DNA of 64,000 nt from Pestalotiopsis fici W106-1 (lineage: Eukaryota > Ascomycota > Sordariomycetes > Amphisphaeriales > Sporocadaceae): positions 992,001 through 1,056,000 of the forward strand of contig NW_006917097.1 of NCBI RefSeq assembly GCF_000516985.1, written 5' to 3'. The translations under genes were made by a program, and so were the position numbers. A model generated the notes under the pieces. The model had not been told where the DNA came from. It worked only from the letters and a program-made list of their open reading frames with translations, and ran no database searches. Positions 45,754 to 57,632 of the stretch are shown here, one piece after another; position 1 is the stretch's first letter; each line of letters opens with the position of its first letter.

Positions 45754-47342
45754 ATGGTGAAACGAAAGAGAGATGAGCCTCGGCTAGAGGTCAATCTACA
45801 AAAATGGGAAAAGGATCTCGTCCGGGGCTTGAAGCTGGCAAAGGGTTTTGAAAGGCAGAGGTACGCGAAACGACAGCGAGAGGCCGATGCCGACAAGTCT
45901 GCGCGTCTGGAAAAGGAGATTGCCGTTCTCAAGGTACCGAAAAGTCACAAATGGTCATCATTATACGGGCTGGAAAACTAATTGTGATTATGCCGCTTCA
46001 GAGCATTGATCTACACCAAGTGGCACACCAGCACCTTTGCTCTTCGCTCTTGAAGATCAAGGGCGTCGCAGAATCGCCGAGGCTCCCCGAGACAATCAAG
46101 CTACTACCGAAACCAACCCTGACCGAGGACGAGAAGACCGCCCTACACAATGTCACCAGCGCCCTGTGCAACCGCAAGCAGGTCAAGGACATCATTGACG
46201 AGGCCGTCGTGGGTACCTGCATGGCGCTGAGGGTTCCCATGCCCGAGAAAAAGGGCAAGGGCAAGGGAAAGAAGAATGGCAACGCCAGGGAAGATCAGGA
46301 AGACCAGGCAGACGACGTACAAAAGAAACCTGCCAGCAAAGAGGAAAAGCCTGTCAAGTCTTCCAAGCAGGTGTCAAAGGACGAGGACGTCGAGGACTCG
46401 AACGAGTCTTGGGAAGGCTTTGGATCCGATGCCGAAGCCAACAATGTCGATGCCGACAGCGACGCCGAAGAAAAGGCCTTTTCCCGTTTTGATGATATGC
46501 TGGGCGGCTCGAGCGATGACGACGGTGGCCGCAGCGACGATGAAGACGACGAGGATAGCCGGGCAAGATCTATAAGAGGGCCGTCGGACTACTTTTCTGG
46601 TTCCTCGGCTGAAGAGGACTCGGAGGCTGATGATCTTGAAGATGAAGAGAGCGAGGATGAAGCTGAAGGCTCGGATAGCAGCAGTGCAATCTCGCCGCCA
46701 CCGAAAAAGGTCAAGTCGAAAGCCACAAAGCCTACGCCAATGACCTCTGGAAACTCGCAGTTTCTGCCTTCATTAATGGGCGGCTACATTTCGGGCTCCG
46801 ACTCCGAGGCTTCGGACCTTGATATTGCGCCACCCACCAAGAAGAACCGGCGCGGTCAGCGCGCGAGACAGGCAATCTGGGAGAAAAAGTTCAAAAAGGA
46901 GGCCAATCACGTCAAGAAGCAAGCCGAAATGAATAGCAGGGACCAGGGCTGGGACATGAAAAAGGGCGCCGTGGGTGAGGATTCGGGACCCTGGAAAAAG
47001 GGAATCAGCAATCCTTTTGAAAAGAAATCTGCTCCCGAGGGCGTTCACCCCGATCGACAGGCCAATTTCAATGCCAAGAGTGAGCAACCAGAGCGAAGGG
47101 CACCTCCCAAACCCCAGCAAGACCGTGGATTCCAAGGTAGCCGAGCAGACCGACCCGCTGGCAACTTTAGAGAACGGGCTCCAAGCAACTTTCAAAGGGA
47201 TCAGCCGCAAAGACCGGCCCCCAAGCCCAAACCAAAGAAGGACGACGATGGGCCACTACACGCCAGTTGGCAGGCTGCCAAGCAAGCAAAAGAAGCTGCT
47301 CAAAACGTCAAATTCGAAGGAAAAAAGATTACTTTCGACTAG
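45754..47342 (+). CDS. bud22: Bud22-family rRNA-processing protein
   Basis: Two exons (45754-45933, 46002-47342) encode 506 aa. The intron (GTACCG...TTCAG) joins KEIAVLK to SIDLHQVAHQHL. The N-terminal third is basic and helical (VKRKRDEPRLEVNLQKWEK). The centre is highly acidic with Ser/Asp/Glu runs. The C-terminal third carries the BUD22 signature: SQFLPSLMGGYISGSDSEAS, KKNRRGQRARQAIWEKKF and, at the very end, LHASWQAAKQAKEAAQNVKF. Bud22 is a nucleolar factor needed for 18S rRNA maturation and 40S subunit production in yeast. I chose the start at MVKRKRDE because the conserved region begins there; an ATG farther upstream in the same frame (45559) would add about 65 unrelated residues. Confidence 0.93.
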
Positions 47343-47806
47343 ATATCAAATTAGCTCAAGACTTGGAATATCAAGCATTGTCCAAGACCCTCAGATACCT
47401 CGGATCAACTTTCAGTCACTCTTCTCTATTACGGTATGGCTGCTTCAATTAAAGTGAATTTATTTACAGTAGCATGGAACGTCTATCAGAAGAACCCCCA
47501 GGCAACCCGAGGCAAAATGTACATTCCCAACCGAAATCCCAGCAAGTCCCCCAACTATCAACTAACCTCGATTGCTGTCGTCATGGTCAATTGGTGGTTG
47601 AAACTCTTTGTCGAGTCTGTTGTAAAAGCTGTACACGTCCCAGATGATGAAGGGAAAACGCAACGCGAATTGAGGTATATATAAGAGGCAAAGCAAAAGC
47701 AATAATCGTTGGATACAAAGCTTTACACCAGCTTGGCCGCAACAAAAGCCACTTGCTGATTGATGCCGTGGTAGAGGTAAAGGCCTGGTCGAGCTCACGG
47801 CAAAGT
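47343..47806. other. Convergent intergenic region
   Basis: 464 bp between the stop codons of bud22 and the F-box-like gene, holding both 3' UTRs. Nothing else was seen. Confidence 0.45.
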
Positions 47807-50800
47807 CTAAGGAGAAGGAGACATGATGAAGCCAGTAGCCCTTCCTTTACGACGCTGCTGGAGGCGTCGCGTCGGCGAACCGACTCGTCTTTTCTTTTCA
47901 TTGTGACCCTCATCATCATTGCCATCTTCCTCGATACCATGCTTGGGGGATTGTGACTGAGTGGAGCTCGTCGGACCTGAAATCGTCTCGTTGATCTTAC
48001 TGTTCGAGGGCTTGTCATTGCTGGGGGTCTCCTCACTATTGGAGGGCTTGTCAGTGCTTGGAGCCTCAGTGCTTGGAGCCTCATTGCTCGGAACCTCTTT
48101 ATTATTCGGAGGCTTCTCATTGCTTTGGGTCTCTTCATTCGGCGTCTCCTTACTGCTAGAGGACTTTTCATTGCCCGAAGCGTCCCCACTTCTCGGGGTC
48201 TCCTCATTGCTGGGGGTCTCTTTATTGTTTAGAGACTTTTCACTGTTCGAGCGTTCCTCATTGTTCGTGGGCTTCTCATTGCTGGGACCCTCATTGTTCT
48301 GACGTATGACTGGCTCGGAACGTGGGTTGCCTCGGTGATCCTGGTCGTAAATGATGTTCTTGGGAGGGGTGGCGAGCTTGGTAATGATATTTGCCGGGTT
48401 TCGTGTAGAATTGGATCCAGCTTCGTCATCCTCTTCATCATCGCTGCCAGTCAAGTCAATGGCATTTTGCTTGTCCCTCCCATTGTTCAACTCTTGCTTC
48501 ACGGAAGGCATCCTGAACATGCTGGGTGCATAGGCAGTGGTCTTTGTTCTGGAAGACGTGGCGCTTTGAGTGTCACTCACCAGCTCACCATCCTCTTCAT
48601 CACTGTCAATAGTGAGATCAATGACCTCTTGAGCCTCAACTTTGACGGTCTCGTCTAGGTCGGCAGGGACAAAGAGGCTGTCATCATTGTCCGCTGAATC
48701 GTCCGAGTCCTTTTCAGTCTGATCGACCTGCATTTGAGAGTCTCTACTTGCAAAGTCGCTCGGAGCTGTAGTGAGAGAACTGCCCAATGGAACAGAATCA
48801 CTAAATATGGAAGCGTCGTCAGATCCCGAATCGTCGGAATCTCCGTCGTCGGAATCGCCATCGTCAGAGGGGCCGGCTCCTGGTCCCGGACGATAGCCAG
48901 GCTCATCTGGGAATATAAATCCACGGAGAATGAATAGATCATCAGAGTCATTGTCAAGACCAACCGGTGGCAAAGGCACATTTTCCGAACCACGACTCGA
49001 ATTTGTTCCAGAGCCAAGACTTGACTTATTTTGATAGCCAACATCGTCAGGAAATATCATGTCGTCAATGAGATCGAGGGCATTGTGGCCTTGGGACTCT
49101 GCATCACTTTGCAGATGGATAGGATCATCCATATTCATGCTTGATGCATCATCAGATGGGCTCGACGTGACATCAGATGGGCTCGAGTCTGAGCCGCCAT
49201 CCGAGCTATCGTGGCCAGACGGAAGAAGGTCAGTTTCATAGAACCTGGCAACCATGGCCTTGTCTTCAAATCCCGGAATGTATGTCTCTAGCCCTCTTGG
49301 ATTTGCAAGGCTGTGGAGATCTGTTTCCAACTGGTGTCGCGGGTCCTTGGGCAAAGTGACTACCTTGTTCACGTCGTCAAGGAATGTCAAGTCGCGAATG
49401 AGCTGTCGACTAATGTCGTGCTCATAAACACGGACCCATTGTAGGCCACGGAGGGCATAGACATAGTCCATGCCGTGCGTTGTTCTCAGGCTGCGATTTC
49501 CACGCCAGTTTGCTTGGATGGCAGTGCGCTTGAGGAGCGAACTCGGAGGAGCCAAATTGTTGATTCGATCTCTACGAAAGTCATGCAAGCGAGAGCTGGT
49601 ATCATATTCGTCGCCAGGAGCTCGAAACCCTTCATCATCGTCGTCGTCTACCTCCTCCTGGTTTCCATTACTTGGCTGCTTGGGCTTCTTGGGAAACTCA
49701 TAGGCTCGGCGAACCCGTCTTTCTTTGAACTCTTCGATGAAGATGGTCACTGTTTGCAGCCTTGACATGCGAGGCAGGTAGTTCAGAGGCAAGGTACGCT
49801 GGTTGATGCGGGTTTTATGAGCAGCCATGACGCTTCCCTGCCAGTGCAGCTCAACATGAGCCACACGCTGAGTTCGTTGGTTACCGATCCCTTTAAAGAA
49901 GCGTCCAAACTCTCCGAGGGAGCTAAAGGCAAATGTATTCAAGCCGTAAAAGGCATGGATTCCAAGGTAAAGCCATCGCTTGCAAACCAACAAAGGCTGC
50001 AGCACATGATCTGGTCTGAGGCTGTTGTTGATGGACCAGGGCACATTGCCGTACGTGAAACGATGAGGGAGATTGCTGGTGCCCGAGCACGGGTATGGGA
50101 ACTGGCCAGCAACAGGCGGTTGTCGCTTGTCCAGTCGTGACAAGCAGTGGATGATACCAGGCTTTACAAAGAGATCCTCCATGATATGCTGCTGGACCTC
50201 GACAGGCAGTCGATTAAACGGAAACCCTTCAATTTCTGCATCGTTGACTTCGGCAGTGGTCTCTATGTCTTCAGACTCATCAATCTCCATATGGACTTGG
50301 TAACCGTCCTCATCGGGAAACAGTAAATTGTTGATGTCTATTGCATCGTGCGCTTCCGGAACGTCAGCCCAGTGAAGGTTTGGATGAACGTTCTTTGGGT
50401 CCAAAGACATGTTTGATTGGCGACAGCAGGCGCGAAAGACTTCTTCCCACTCTCTTCTTCCTTGGAGGTATGCTCGCATGAGCTCAATCCAGGGCTGTAG
50501 AAATGAAAGGTGTCAGCATTGATTTGATTGCATCATGTAGTATTGCCAAGCTGTACTCACTGTTTCTTGTACGCGGTTACCCCTGAGTCTCTGTATCTGG
50601 TCTCTCAACTGTCTAACCTGCGTCTTCTTCTTTCTAAGTTGCCTCCTCTTGACTTCCATTGCGGCCGAATGAGCGTCATCACGTAGTTGGATTTGATCTT
50701 GATGAACATTGGCTTGGTTCACGATCAATGCGTTGAGCGTCGCTACTCTCTTATTCGACGCCAATCTGAATTTTTCAGCCAATCGTGGCTTGGAGTAGAT

Positions 50801-51272
50801 GTGCACATCGAAATCATCATCCGGATTGAGAATACACGTGTCTGTGTCTGAAAGTTCTTCTTCCTCTTCTTCATCTAAATTGGGTTAGAAATCATGCTGC
50901 TGAGTTAATGAGGGAGAAACACTTGCCGGAAATGAAGCCGCATTGTGAAAGGGGCAATTCATAGTTTGAATCGTCGTCTTCTTCATCCGCTGAATCCTCG
51001 GCATTGTCCTTTGGTGAATCGTCTGGTCCGAGTGCGTCACCATCGGATGCTTGATCCCTGGGACCAGGACTCTGAGCAGCAGCATCTGTGGCAGGAGGTA
51101 GCTCTGGTCCATTGACGACACCAGAAGATGAGTCTGGTGCGATTCCATCATCCTCTCCATCTGGAGGTGAAGCGGCTGGTACGTCTTGGTTCTCCAGCGA
51201 GCCGGATTCATCGTCCATGTTGGGCGATGGATCTTGTTCATCCCGTATGGGCGGATCCCCATTTGAAGACAT
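47807..51272 (-). CDS. Large F-box-like protein with acidic, Asn/Ser/Glu-rich tail
   Basis: Three exons (51272-50927, 50874-50561, 50494-47807) encode 1115 aa. Intron 1 (50875-50926) has a GC donor, while intron 2 (50495-50560) is GT-AG. The N-terminus is acidic and Ser/Pro-rich, followed by a basic coiled segment (KRRQLRKKKTQVRQLRDQIQ). The F-box-like motif FPFNRLPVEVQQHIMEDLF lies near residue 305. It is followed by VCKRWLYLGIHAFYGLNTFAF and RVAHVELHWQGSVMAAH, typical of fungal F-box proteins that present substrates to SCF ligases. From about residue 640 the protein is low complexity, ending in degenerate Asn/Glu/Ser/Pro repeats (units like NEETPSN) and a basic KKRR segment. The start is the first ATG in frame. 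The target is unknown. Confidence 0.85.
50875..50926 (-). other. GC-AG intron in the F-box-like gene
   Basis: On the minus strand the donor is G|GCAAGT and the acceptor TTTAG, 52 nt apart. Removing it joins QCGFIS to an acidic run (DEEEEELSDTDT) and keeps the frame through two more exons. No GT donor nearby gives an open frame. Confidence 0.8.
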
Positions 51273-53036
51273 GTTGTGTGGTAGTTGCCCAAGACTGGAA
51301 GAACGTTGGATGAAAGGGCAAGAACGAGAAAAGAGTTGGAATGAAAAGTCACAAGGTCTGGGCAGTAGCCAGGATTCAGGGAGTGATGCCCAGTTCTTGT
51401 GATGACGAGAGATGGATACCAAAGTGAAAGAGTGGTAAGTCAACGTTGAGGGTCGTCGATTGGAGTGTGACGGGTGGAAGAGGTGGAAGGGAATAGGCAA
51501 GAGTCAAGACTTGTAAGGGAAAGAAGAGGGACTATCTGCCTGGCAGGTACGAGTATTGGAGGAGAGAGTGTAGTGTATCTTGGAAGGGAAGCACTGCGGT
51601 AACTGTATGTATCGTTCAATGGAAAGAGGCTCGTACGGTAGGAGAGGGATTAGGGTGTTGGAAGAGTCAGGAGTCGATTTCCAGATTCATCTTTCGTGAC
51701 AGAAAGCAAGTACGGGTTGAAAGTCCAGTCACCTCTTGAAAAGTGATTCCGGGTAGGCGTTCTGCTGGTTTTGGGAATGTGGAAAAGGGTATAGACGTCT
51801 GAAGGTGCTGCCTTGTACATGCCAAGGGCTCTTTTCTGACCTGAAAATACCAGACGGGAAAGGGAACTTGGAAAGAGTGGTTTCAATGGTTAAAGAGGGA
51901 ACCAAAGGTTGCAAAGGTTGAAGTGGATGGACCAGCGTTGCTCAGTCTATCAACTAGAAGGTTTTGTAGTTGATACCAATCAAGAAATAGCAGTTTGGAA
52001 GGTGCTTGACTTGACTATAAATAGGAAAGAACAGCAAGATGCCTCTTTTCAAGAATTCCAAAGCCGCGGCCATGAGATGGGAAAGTGACAAAAAGATACT
52101 GGCCGATCTCAAGAACCGAAAACGGGAAACAGACAGCGTTAGAGAGTGGCTGGAATGAAGGCACAGCCAAGTCAGATGAAGAATTGGAAAGTGCTTGAAG
52201 AAAAAAAAAACTTGGATTGGGAAAAGAGTAAAAGAGTCTTTAATGGTAGCCAAGATTTCTGGGATTTTGTCAGGCAAGCACTCACTTGTTACAGTATATT
52301 CCAAGTTCACAAAAGGCAAGAGCACATTCATCCTGTCCCAAACCCTCATTAGACGACGTCAATTCGTTACCAGTAGTAGCCATTCCGGACAAGACAGGAC
52401 TAGGCAGGATCATCGAGACGAAAGATTTCACGAGACCGTGAAAGGTGGTGCTCAAATTTACCGACTCTCATCACCAAGTATGAGTTCATCCAAGTCTTTG
52501 AGTAGAGACAACCAGAACCGGCAGGTATTCACCTCGTTTCATTCAACTTGGCTACCTCATGAAGGATCTCGCCGGCCGTATGTTGCCATTTCCTGCCATG
52601 GGCAATGATGCCGATATCGTCTTTGTCATGGCGTGGAAAGAATGCTCATTAGGCGTAAACGTGTCTCGCACAACTATGAGCACAAAGACAAGTCTCAGGC
52701 AAGATCCAACACCAAAGTTTGCAAACTCTTTACATGTTTGTCATTTCGTACGTATACATTAGGCCATGTCGGGTTCATTACTCTGAAGCTCTGGCATCTA
52801 ACCATGATACATTTCGCCCGAGTCATCTACATTATATCCACTAGAGTACCTGTCCTTGAAAATGGTTGGCCTGTAACAATGTACATGGTTGTTTACAAAT
52901 GTGCTACTAAAAGACCAAGCGTACGAGGCTTTGACTGGCACCTTAACAATATCGGTCCATTCCGTTATTGAACCCAGGATCCCGCTGTTTAGCGATATCA
53001 AGCTGTCAACGCTGCCCAAGTGATACATGTCCCAGA
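51273..53036. other. Intergenic region upstream of the F-box-like gene
   Basis: 1.76 kb. The first part is the CT-rich (minus strand) leader and promoter of the F-box-like gene; the last part is the 3' UTR of the coiled-coil gene. In the middle, on the + strand, a TATAAATA box (52016-52023) is followed by a 39-codon ORF, listed separately. Confidence 0.45.
52039..52158 (+). CDS. Possible 39-aa small ORF
   Basis: ATG at 52039, TGA at 52156-52158. The predicted peptide opens MPLFKNSKAAAMRWESDKK and ends TDSVREWLE. It is hydrophilic, mostly helix-forming, and has an amino-acid make-up closer to real protein than to random intergenic frames. A TATAAATA box lies only 16 nt upstream of the ATG, too close for a normal leader, which weakens the case. 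No homologue is recognised. Confidence 0.2.
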   Translation: MPLFKNSKAAAMRWESDKKILADLKNRKRETDSVREWLE

Positions 53037-56000
53037 TTATTCAGTCAGGGCTTCTATCGACTTTATGGCAAGCTTTGCAATCCTGTCCAGTTCAAAAGAT
53101 ACATCCGTGACGCGCATCTTTTGGTCATCATCCACTTCCCCAGCGGCATCCATGGACAGTATACTCTGCCTAATACCCTTCTTGGTTGTCTTTAAAATAC
53201 CTAACGCAAGCTCGAGTACGGCCTTTGGCTGATGCGACTGGGCAATGAGAGATTGCAAATCTGACAAGACCGAGCTCGAGGGTCGGCTCGAGGCTGAGAG
53301 CCGACTTGAAATGGAGTCTTCGCGTTTCGAACGTAGCGCTTCACGAACTTCATCAATCTGTCGTTGCAAAGTAACCAGTTGGTCGTCGCGGAATGAGAAT
53401 GGTGCATTGTGCTGTGGCGAAATGGGTGTAGCGAGCTGATCAGCTCGAGCCACCGACGGGATCTTGTTGATCTGTGCTTGGAAATCATCGAGCCGTTTCT
53501 TGACAATGGCCTTGGTCATTTCCAGGCCGTGGTCCATATACTGTCGAACTTGACACAACTGCATGTCTACGGAATTCATGTCCGTCGACGAAGTCTCGGG
53601 TAACGTCTCCTTCATCTCCTCGACGGCAGCTTCGAGTTTCTGTACACGATCGACCGAGATATTTTCGCGCAAGTGTTCCTCTAGTGCACCAATTGCAGAC
53701 CTGAGCTCATTGAGCTGAGCCTGAATAGTGTCTTGACCACTTTCCGACCCAACCTTTTCCTCGATTGATCCCAAGCGCTTGGAAAAGACTTGCAACTTTG
53801 ACTGATTGTCCGAGGCTGGCAAAGACTCTTGCGATACATTGGCAGGGATATTATTTCTTTCGCGGTCAAGTTTCTCGACTTCGATTGCCAGGTTTAAGAC
53901 GTCTTGCTGAGTACGGTACAAAAGATCGGTTTGCTCAGTGATGCTCCTTTGTGCAAGGCCCAATTCATGAGAAAGATCATCGACACGCTTTTTGAGCGCG
54001 GCCGTGGACTTTTTCGAGTGCTTGTTACGAAACTCTTCAAACTCTGTTCGAAGCTTTCTCACAGAATCTGGTCCAGGTGTTTGATTGGTATCCTGGCTCT
54101 GCAATTTCTTCAATGCCGATTCAAATTCTTCAGTCCTTTTCGTGACATCGGTTCTGAGCTCTGCATGACGTTCCTCGAGGTTTTGCGTCAGATCGTTTGC
54201 CGTCTTGTGTTGAACCTGCCAAGCTGTAATTTGAGCCTTTACTCGGCCTTCAAGGCTGTGCAGGTGAGTCTTGAGCTCGTTGAATTGCCTTGGGTCCGGT
54301 ATCTCATTCATTCGAACATTGAGACTCATAATATCTGCATGCATTTCGATGATTTGTTCAGTCTGGCCCGAGGCTTTAATGGCCGACACGCCTGCTTCCA
54401 GGTCCGAGAGCTTTGCCTTGGTCGTCCTGGAGTCATTAGCAAGCTCATTGGCTAGGAGATCCGTCCTCTTCTCCCATATCTCAACTTGGCTGGACGTGCG
54501 CTTGTTGTTGCTTTCCAGAGTTTGAACCAGTAAATTCATGTTGGCCACCCTTTGCTGCTCCGACTGTTCCAGCTGAGTAGTGAGACTTTGCACCCGGGTT
54601 TCCAGTTTCTGAATCCGTGTTTGCGATTCCGAGGTGAGGTTCTTTGTGAATTGTTCTTGCCACGCTCGCATGGAAGCCTCCATTTCTTCCAGATGGCTTT
54701 GTCTCGTTTCTAGGCTAATGATTAGTTCCCGGATAGCAAGCGTAGACTCGTCGCCGCTGTCGTGGATGGAGGAGCCCTTTTGAGCAAGGGTCTTGGCAGA
54801 CTTGTCCACGGCTGTACTTGACGCTGACTTGAATGGTTCATGCGTAGCTGCAACTCCAGACTCTTCTATTTTGGATGATGTGGTCTTTGTAGGATCCGAC
54901 ACTGCTGGGGGCTCTCCTTTCAAGAGGTCCCGTTCATCAGACGGTTGCTGGCCTGCAAACTCTTTGAACTTTTCATCGCTCTCCCGGGCTGGTTCGTGTA
55001 CGGCCGTCGTTTCGCCTGCCTGCTCGGCATCTCGGGCTGTCGGTCCTGGTTCTGTAGCAACGCGTTTGCGCGGGACGTTGGCTTCATGGACTGTTTCGCT
55101 CAAACTACGCTTTCTACTCTCTTGCCCCTGTCCTTTTGCTTGTACTGGTGGGTTGGACGTGGTTCCAGATGCGCTCGTGCCGCCTGAATGTTTATTGGTA
55201 CCCTGGTTGTTCACAGAGGTAGTTGTGAATTCCTGGGACCCTGAACCAGCACTGTACTTGTCACCCGGCCATGAGGGCCGAGAAGGTTTGCTAGGCAAGT
55301 CGACCCGAGTACTGAACTCGGGCTGACTACTCTCGATCCGCCTTTCGGGGCTCTGTACTCGAGGCTTTTGTGGAAGAGAATGAGTAGTGCTGCTGAGCGA
55401 CGTCGTCTCGGTCTTTCTTTGAGACGGACTAGGAGATCTGCTCCGTCGTATTTTCGCATCATGGTGTCTGTTTCCAGGACTCTGGCCCTCAGACGGCGGA
55501 GCACTTATCCGAGAAGCCAAAGACTGGGCAGGGGCATATCGGCGGAGTTCTGGGGCGCAATCCCCGGATGCGAATTGTTTTTCCAAAATACCCAAGTCGT
55601 AACTGACCTGTTGCAGTCTTGTTTCCCATTTGTACATGTATTCCTCCCAGTTGCGAGTTGATATGAAACCGCGAAAGCCGGTATATTCTCGTTCACCGTG
55701 ATCAATATGTTCATTTACTTTATCGGCCAATTTTTCTAGACGTGTGGTGGGCCGGACAGCTAAACCGCGGTTCCTCAGGTACGACCTCCGGCCGCGCAGG
55801 TAGGCGAGAACAATGTCTCTGAGGTGTTGCTCAGTCGTCTTTTGATCATAGCCCAGAGTAGCTCGAATGCGGGTCCAAAAATTCTCCCCATTCCAGAATT
55901 CCAGAAAATGACCAACAGCTTCGAAAATGATGCGTATATTGGTTCGAAAGCGGAGCTGGGCCAATGGTCTCATTGGAATGTTTGGTGGCAGAAACGTGCC

Positions 56001-56120
56001 TTGGGTGAGAACAGCACAGTAAAGACGATTAGACGTCATTGGGCACCTGTCAAAGGCAAACCCTTCTAGGAGCCAGGTATCTGCGCCGCCATATGCTCCT
56101 TTTGGGTTGTATGGAGACAT
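53037..56120 (-). CDS. Long coiled-coil protein of unknown function
   Basis: A single exon encodes 1027 aa from the first ATG (MSPYNPKGAYGGADTWLLEG). The first ~220 residues look globular (RLYCAVLTQGTFLPPNIPM, FEAVGHFLEFWNGENFWTRI, RDIVLAYLRGRRSYLRNRG) and match no domain I know. Residues ~220-480 are Ser/Thr/Pro-rich, basic and probably disordered. From about 490 to 950 there is a long heptad-patterned coiled coil (RIQKLETRVQSLTTQLEQSE and many similar segments). The C-terminus (SLIAQSHQPKAVLELALGIL...IKSIEALTE) is helical. It could be a scaffold or cytoskeletal/septal protein, but nothing in the sequence decides this. It has no signal peptide or membrane segment. Confidence 0.82.
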   Translation of the reverse strand: MSPYNPKGAYGGADTWLLEGFAFDRCPMTSNRLYCAVLTQGTFLPPNIPMRPLAQLRFRTNIRIIFEAVGHFLEFWNGENFWTRIRATLGYDQKTTEQHLRDIVLAYLRGRRSYLRNRGLAVRPTTRLEKLADKVNEHIDHGEREYTGFRGFISTRNWEEYMYKWETRLQQVSYDLGILEKQFASGDCAPELRRYAPAQSLASRISAPPSEGQSPGNRHHDAKIRRSRSPSPSQRKTETTSLSSTTHSLPQKPRVQSPERRIESSQPEFSTRVDLPSKPSRPSWPGDKYSAGSGSQEFTTTSVNNQGTNKHSGGTSASGTTSNPPVQAKGQGQESRKRSLSETVHEANVPRKRVATEPGPTARDAEQAGETTAVHEPARESDEKFKEFAGQQPSDERDLLKGEPPAVSDPTKTTSSKIEESGVAATHEPFKSASSTAVDKSAKTLAQKGSSIHDSGDESTLAIRELIISLETRQSHLEEMEASMRAWQEQFTKNLTSESQTRIQKLETRVQSLTTQLEQSEQQRVANMNLLVQTLESNNKRTSSQVEIWEKRTDLLANELANDSRTTKAKLSDLEAGVSAIKASGQTEQIIEMHADIMSLNVRMNEIPDPRQFNELKTHLHSLEGRVKAQITAWQVQHKTANDLTQNLEERHAELRTDVTKRTEEFESALKKLQSQDTNQTPGPDSVRKLRTEFEEFRNKHSKKSTAALKKRVDDLSHELGLAQRSITEQTDLLYRTQQDVLNLAIEVEKLDRERNNIPANVSQESLPASDNQSKLQVFSKRLGSIEEKVGSESGQDTIQAQLNELRSAIGALEEHLRENISVDRVQKLEAAVEEMKETLPETSSTDMNSVDMQLCQVRQYMDHGLEMTKAIVKKRLDDFQAQINKIPSVARADQLATPISPQHNAPFSFRDDQLVTLQRQIDEVREALRSKREDSISSRLSASSRPSSSVLSDLQSLIAQSHQPKAVLELALGILKTTKKGIRQSILSMDAAGEVDDDQKMRVTDVSFELDRIAKLAIKSIEALTE

Positions 56121-57632
56121 TTTGTTTATCTGAAGAAGCCAGCGACAGATGTGATGCGACTGGACGATGAATAGACCTGGATGAGATGAAACCACGTTGA
56201 ATCGACACTCGGAATGCTGCCAGGCCAGTCGATGCAGGTATCTGCTTGAAAGAATGGCCTCGAAAAGACCTTCTTTCAAGGAGCAGACCAAATTGTATCG
56301 CAGTGATATCACTCCTGGCCTCCCACCATGTCGTACCCCGGGTTCAAGACTCGATAGCGAGTACAGAGTAAGCGACGTTTGAGCGCTGCAGCTAGCTCAT
56401 GTCCCTCGTGCATGCAACGCGCAATTCTGCGAGATTATCGCTCCGTCTAGAGAATCAGACCCGGGTCGAATCATTCCAAACCGATGCAGACATGGCAAAC
56501 GAGGTGAAGCTTCGTATCTCGACGGCGAGAAAGGAGTCAAGTAGGGGACCAAGGGGACTTTTACCAAAATGAAAAGAAAACTCGTTGTTGGTTTCGTAAT
56601 TAATTTAGTGCTGCGCGGGTCGAGCTAGAGGCTAAAGCGCTTGCTTTTTAGCGGTGTGGGTGGAGATGGCACTTGGGCTTGGAGTAGCTGAGTCCATTAC
56701 CATTGGATCAGGACTACTTTGCTCGCGAGCCACTGCATTCTGCAACGCGATGCTGCCATGGTTAGCGCCCGTGTACCTTGTGGATGGATGCATGGAAACG
56801 GTTACTGTGTGTCCCTGTTTGAATATGGTGAAGGCGTCAAACGGCCACCAAGTGTTTTCTGGCCAAAGGGCAAGACTCTTTTGTTTGTCATTCAAAAACA
56901 GATTACAAGCGTCCGACCTCTAGAATTTCCATGCGTCATTTCGTACAAACACTAAAATCCAATAAGCAGCGGGGGTTGCGACAATATCACCACTATACAA
57001 GACTCATCGGATATGCTGGTCAAGATATTCATTTGCTGGGAATAAAGTTGTCTTGTGGGCCTGTCCACCATTTGTTGTCATATTTCACACGTCACCCACG
57101 TGTATTTTCTTCAATAATCTCGTATACAGGGCACAAGTGAAAGAGAGACGTCGCCAAGAGTCTGGAGTGTTATCAGATATCAAAAAGCAAAAAACTAACA
57201 ACGGATTTGATCTGCAGCAAGCCCCGCCTGGCTTTGCTGGCAATGGTGGGGAAATCATCTCCATCAGCTACGCCCAGTGTCCACAAGCTGATCGGTTTCA
57301 TGCAGACAATTTTGGCATTATACGCTCAAGGACATGTAGGTATCGTGTTGCTAGGCAGGACGATATGTTGATTTCTTGGTGAATTTGATGCGTCATTCTT
57401 TGGAATGGATAGTTTACGGCTTACTCCAACATGGATAAGCACCAAGCTTCTCGAAGAAAGCGGAATGGTCGAGGTTGAAAGGAGGATAGGCGCAGAATCA
57501 AGCCAACCGCTAAACTCTGATTATGAACCTAGTAACCAAGTATTATATCAAATACCTAGAGGCAACGCTTGGATACATTGGATCGGGATAGCTGCCACAA
57601 GGTTCGAGATTCCGCCGTCTACCGAGAATGCT
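56121..57632. other. Intergenic region
   Basis: 1.5 kb between the start of the coiled-coil gene and the stop of BFR2 (both minus strand). It holds the promoter of the former and the 3' UTR of the latter. Open frames at 56632-56895 (-) and 57405-57968 (+) have no supported start or domain. Confidence 0.45.

Noticed and set aside
56121..56312. 64-codon upstream extension of the coiled-coil protein
   Set aside because: It opens with GTG and has no ATG before MSPYNPKG; nuclear fungal genes start at ATG.
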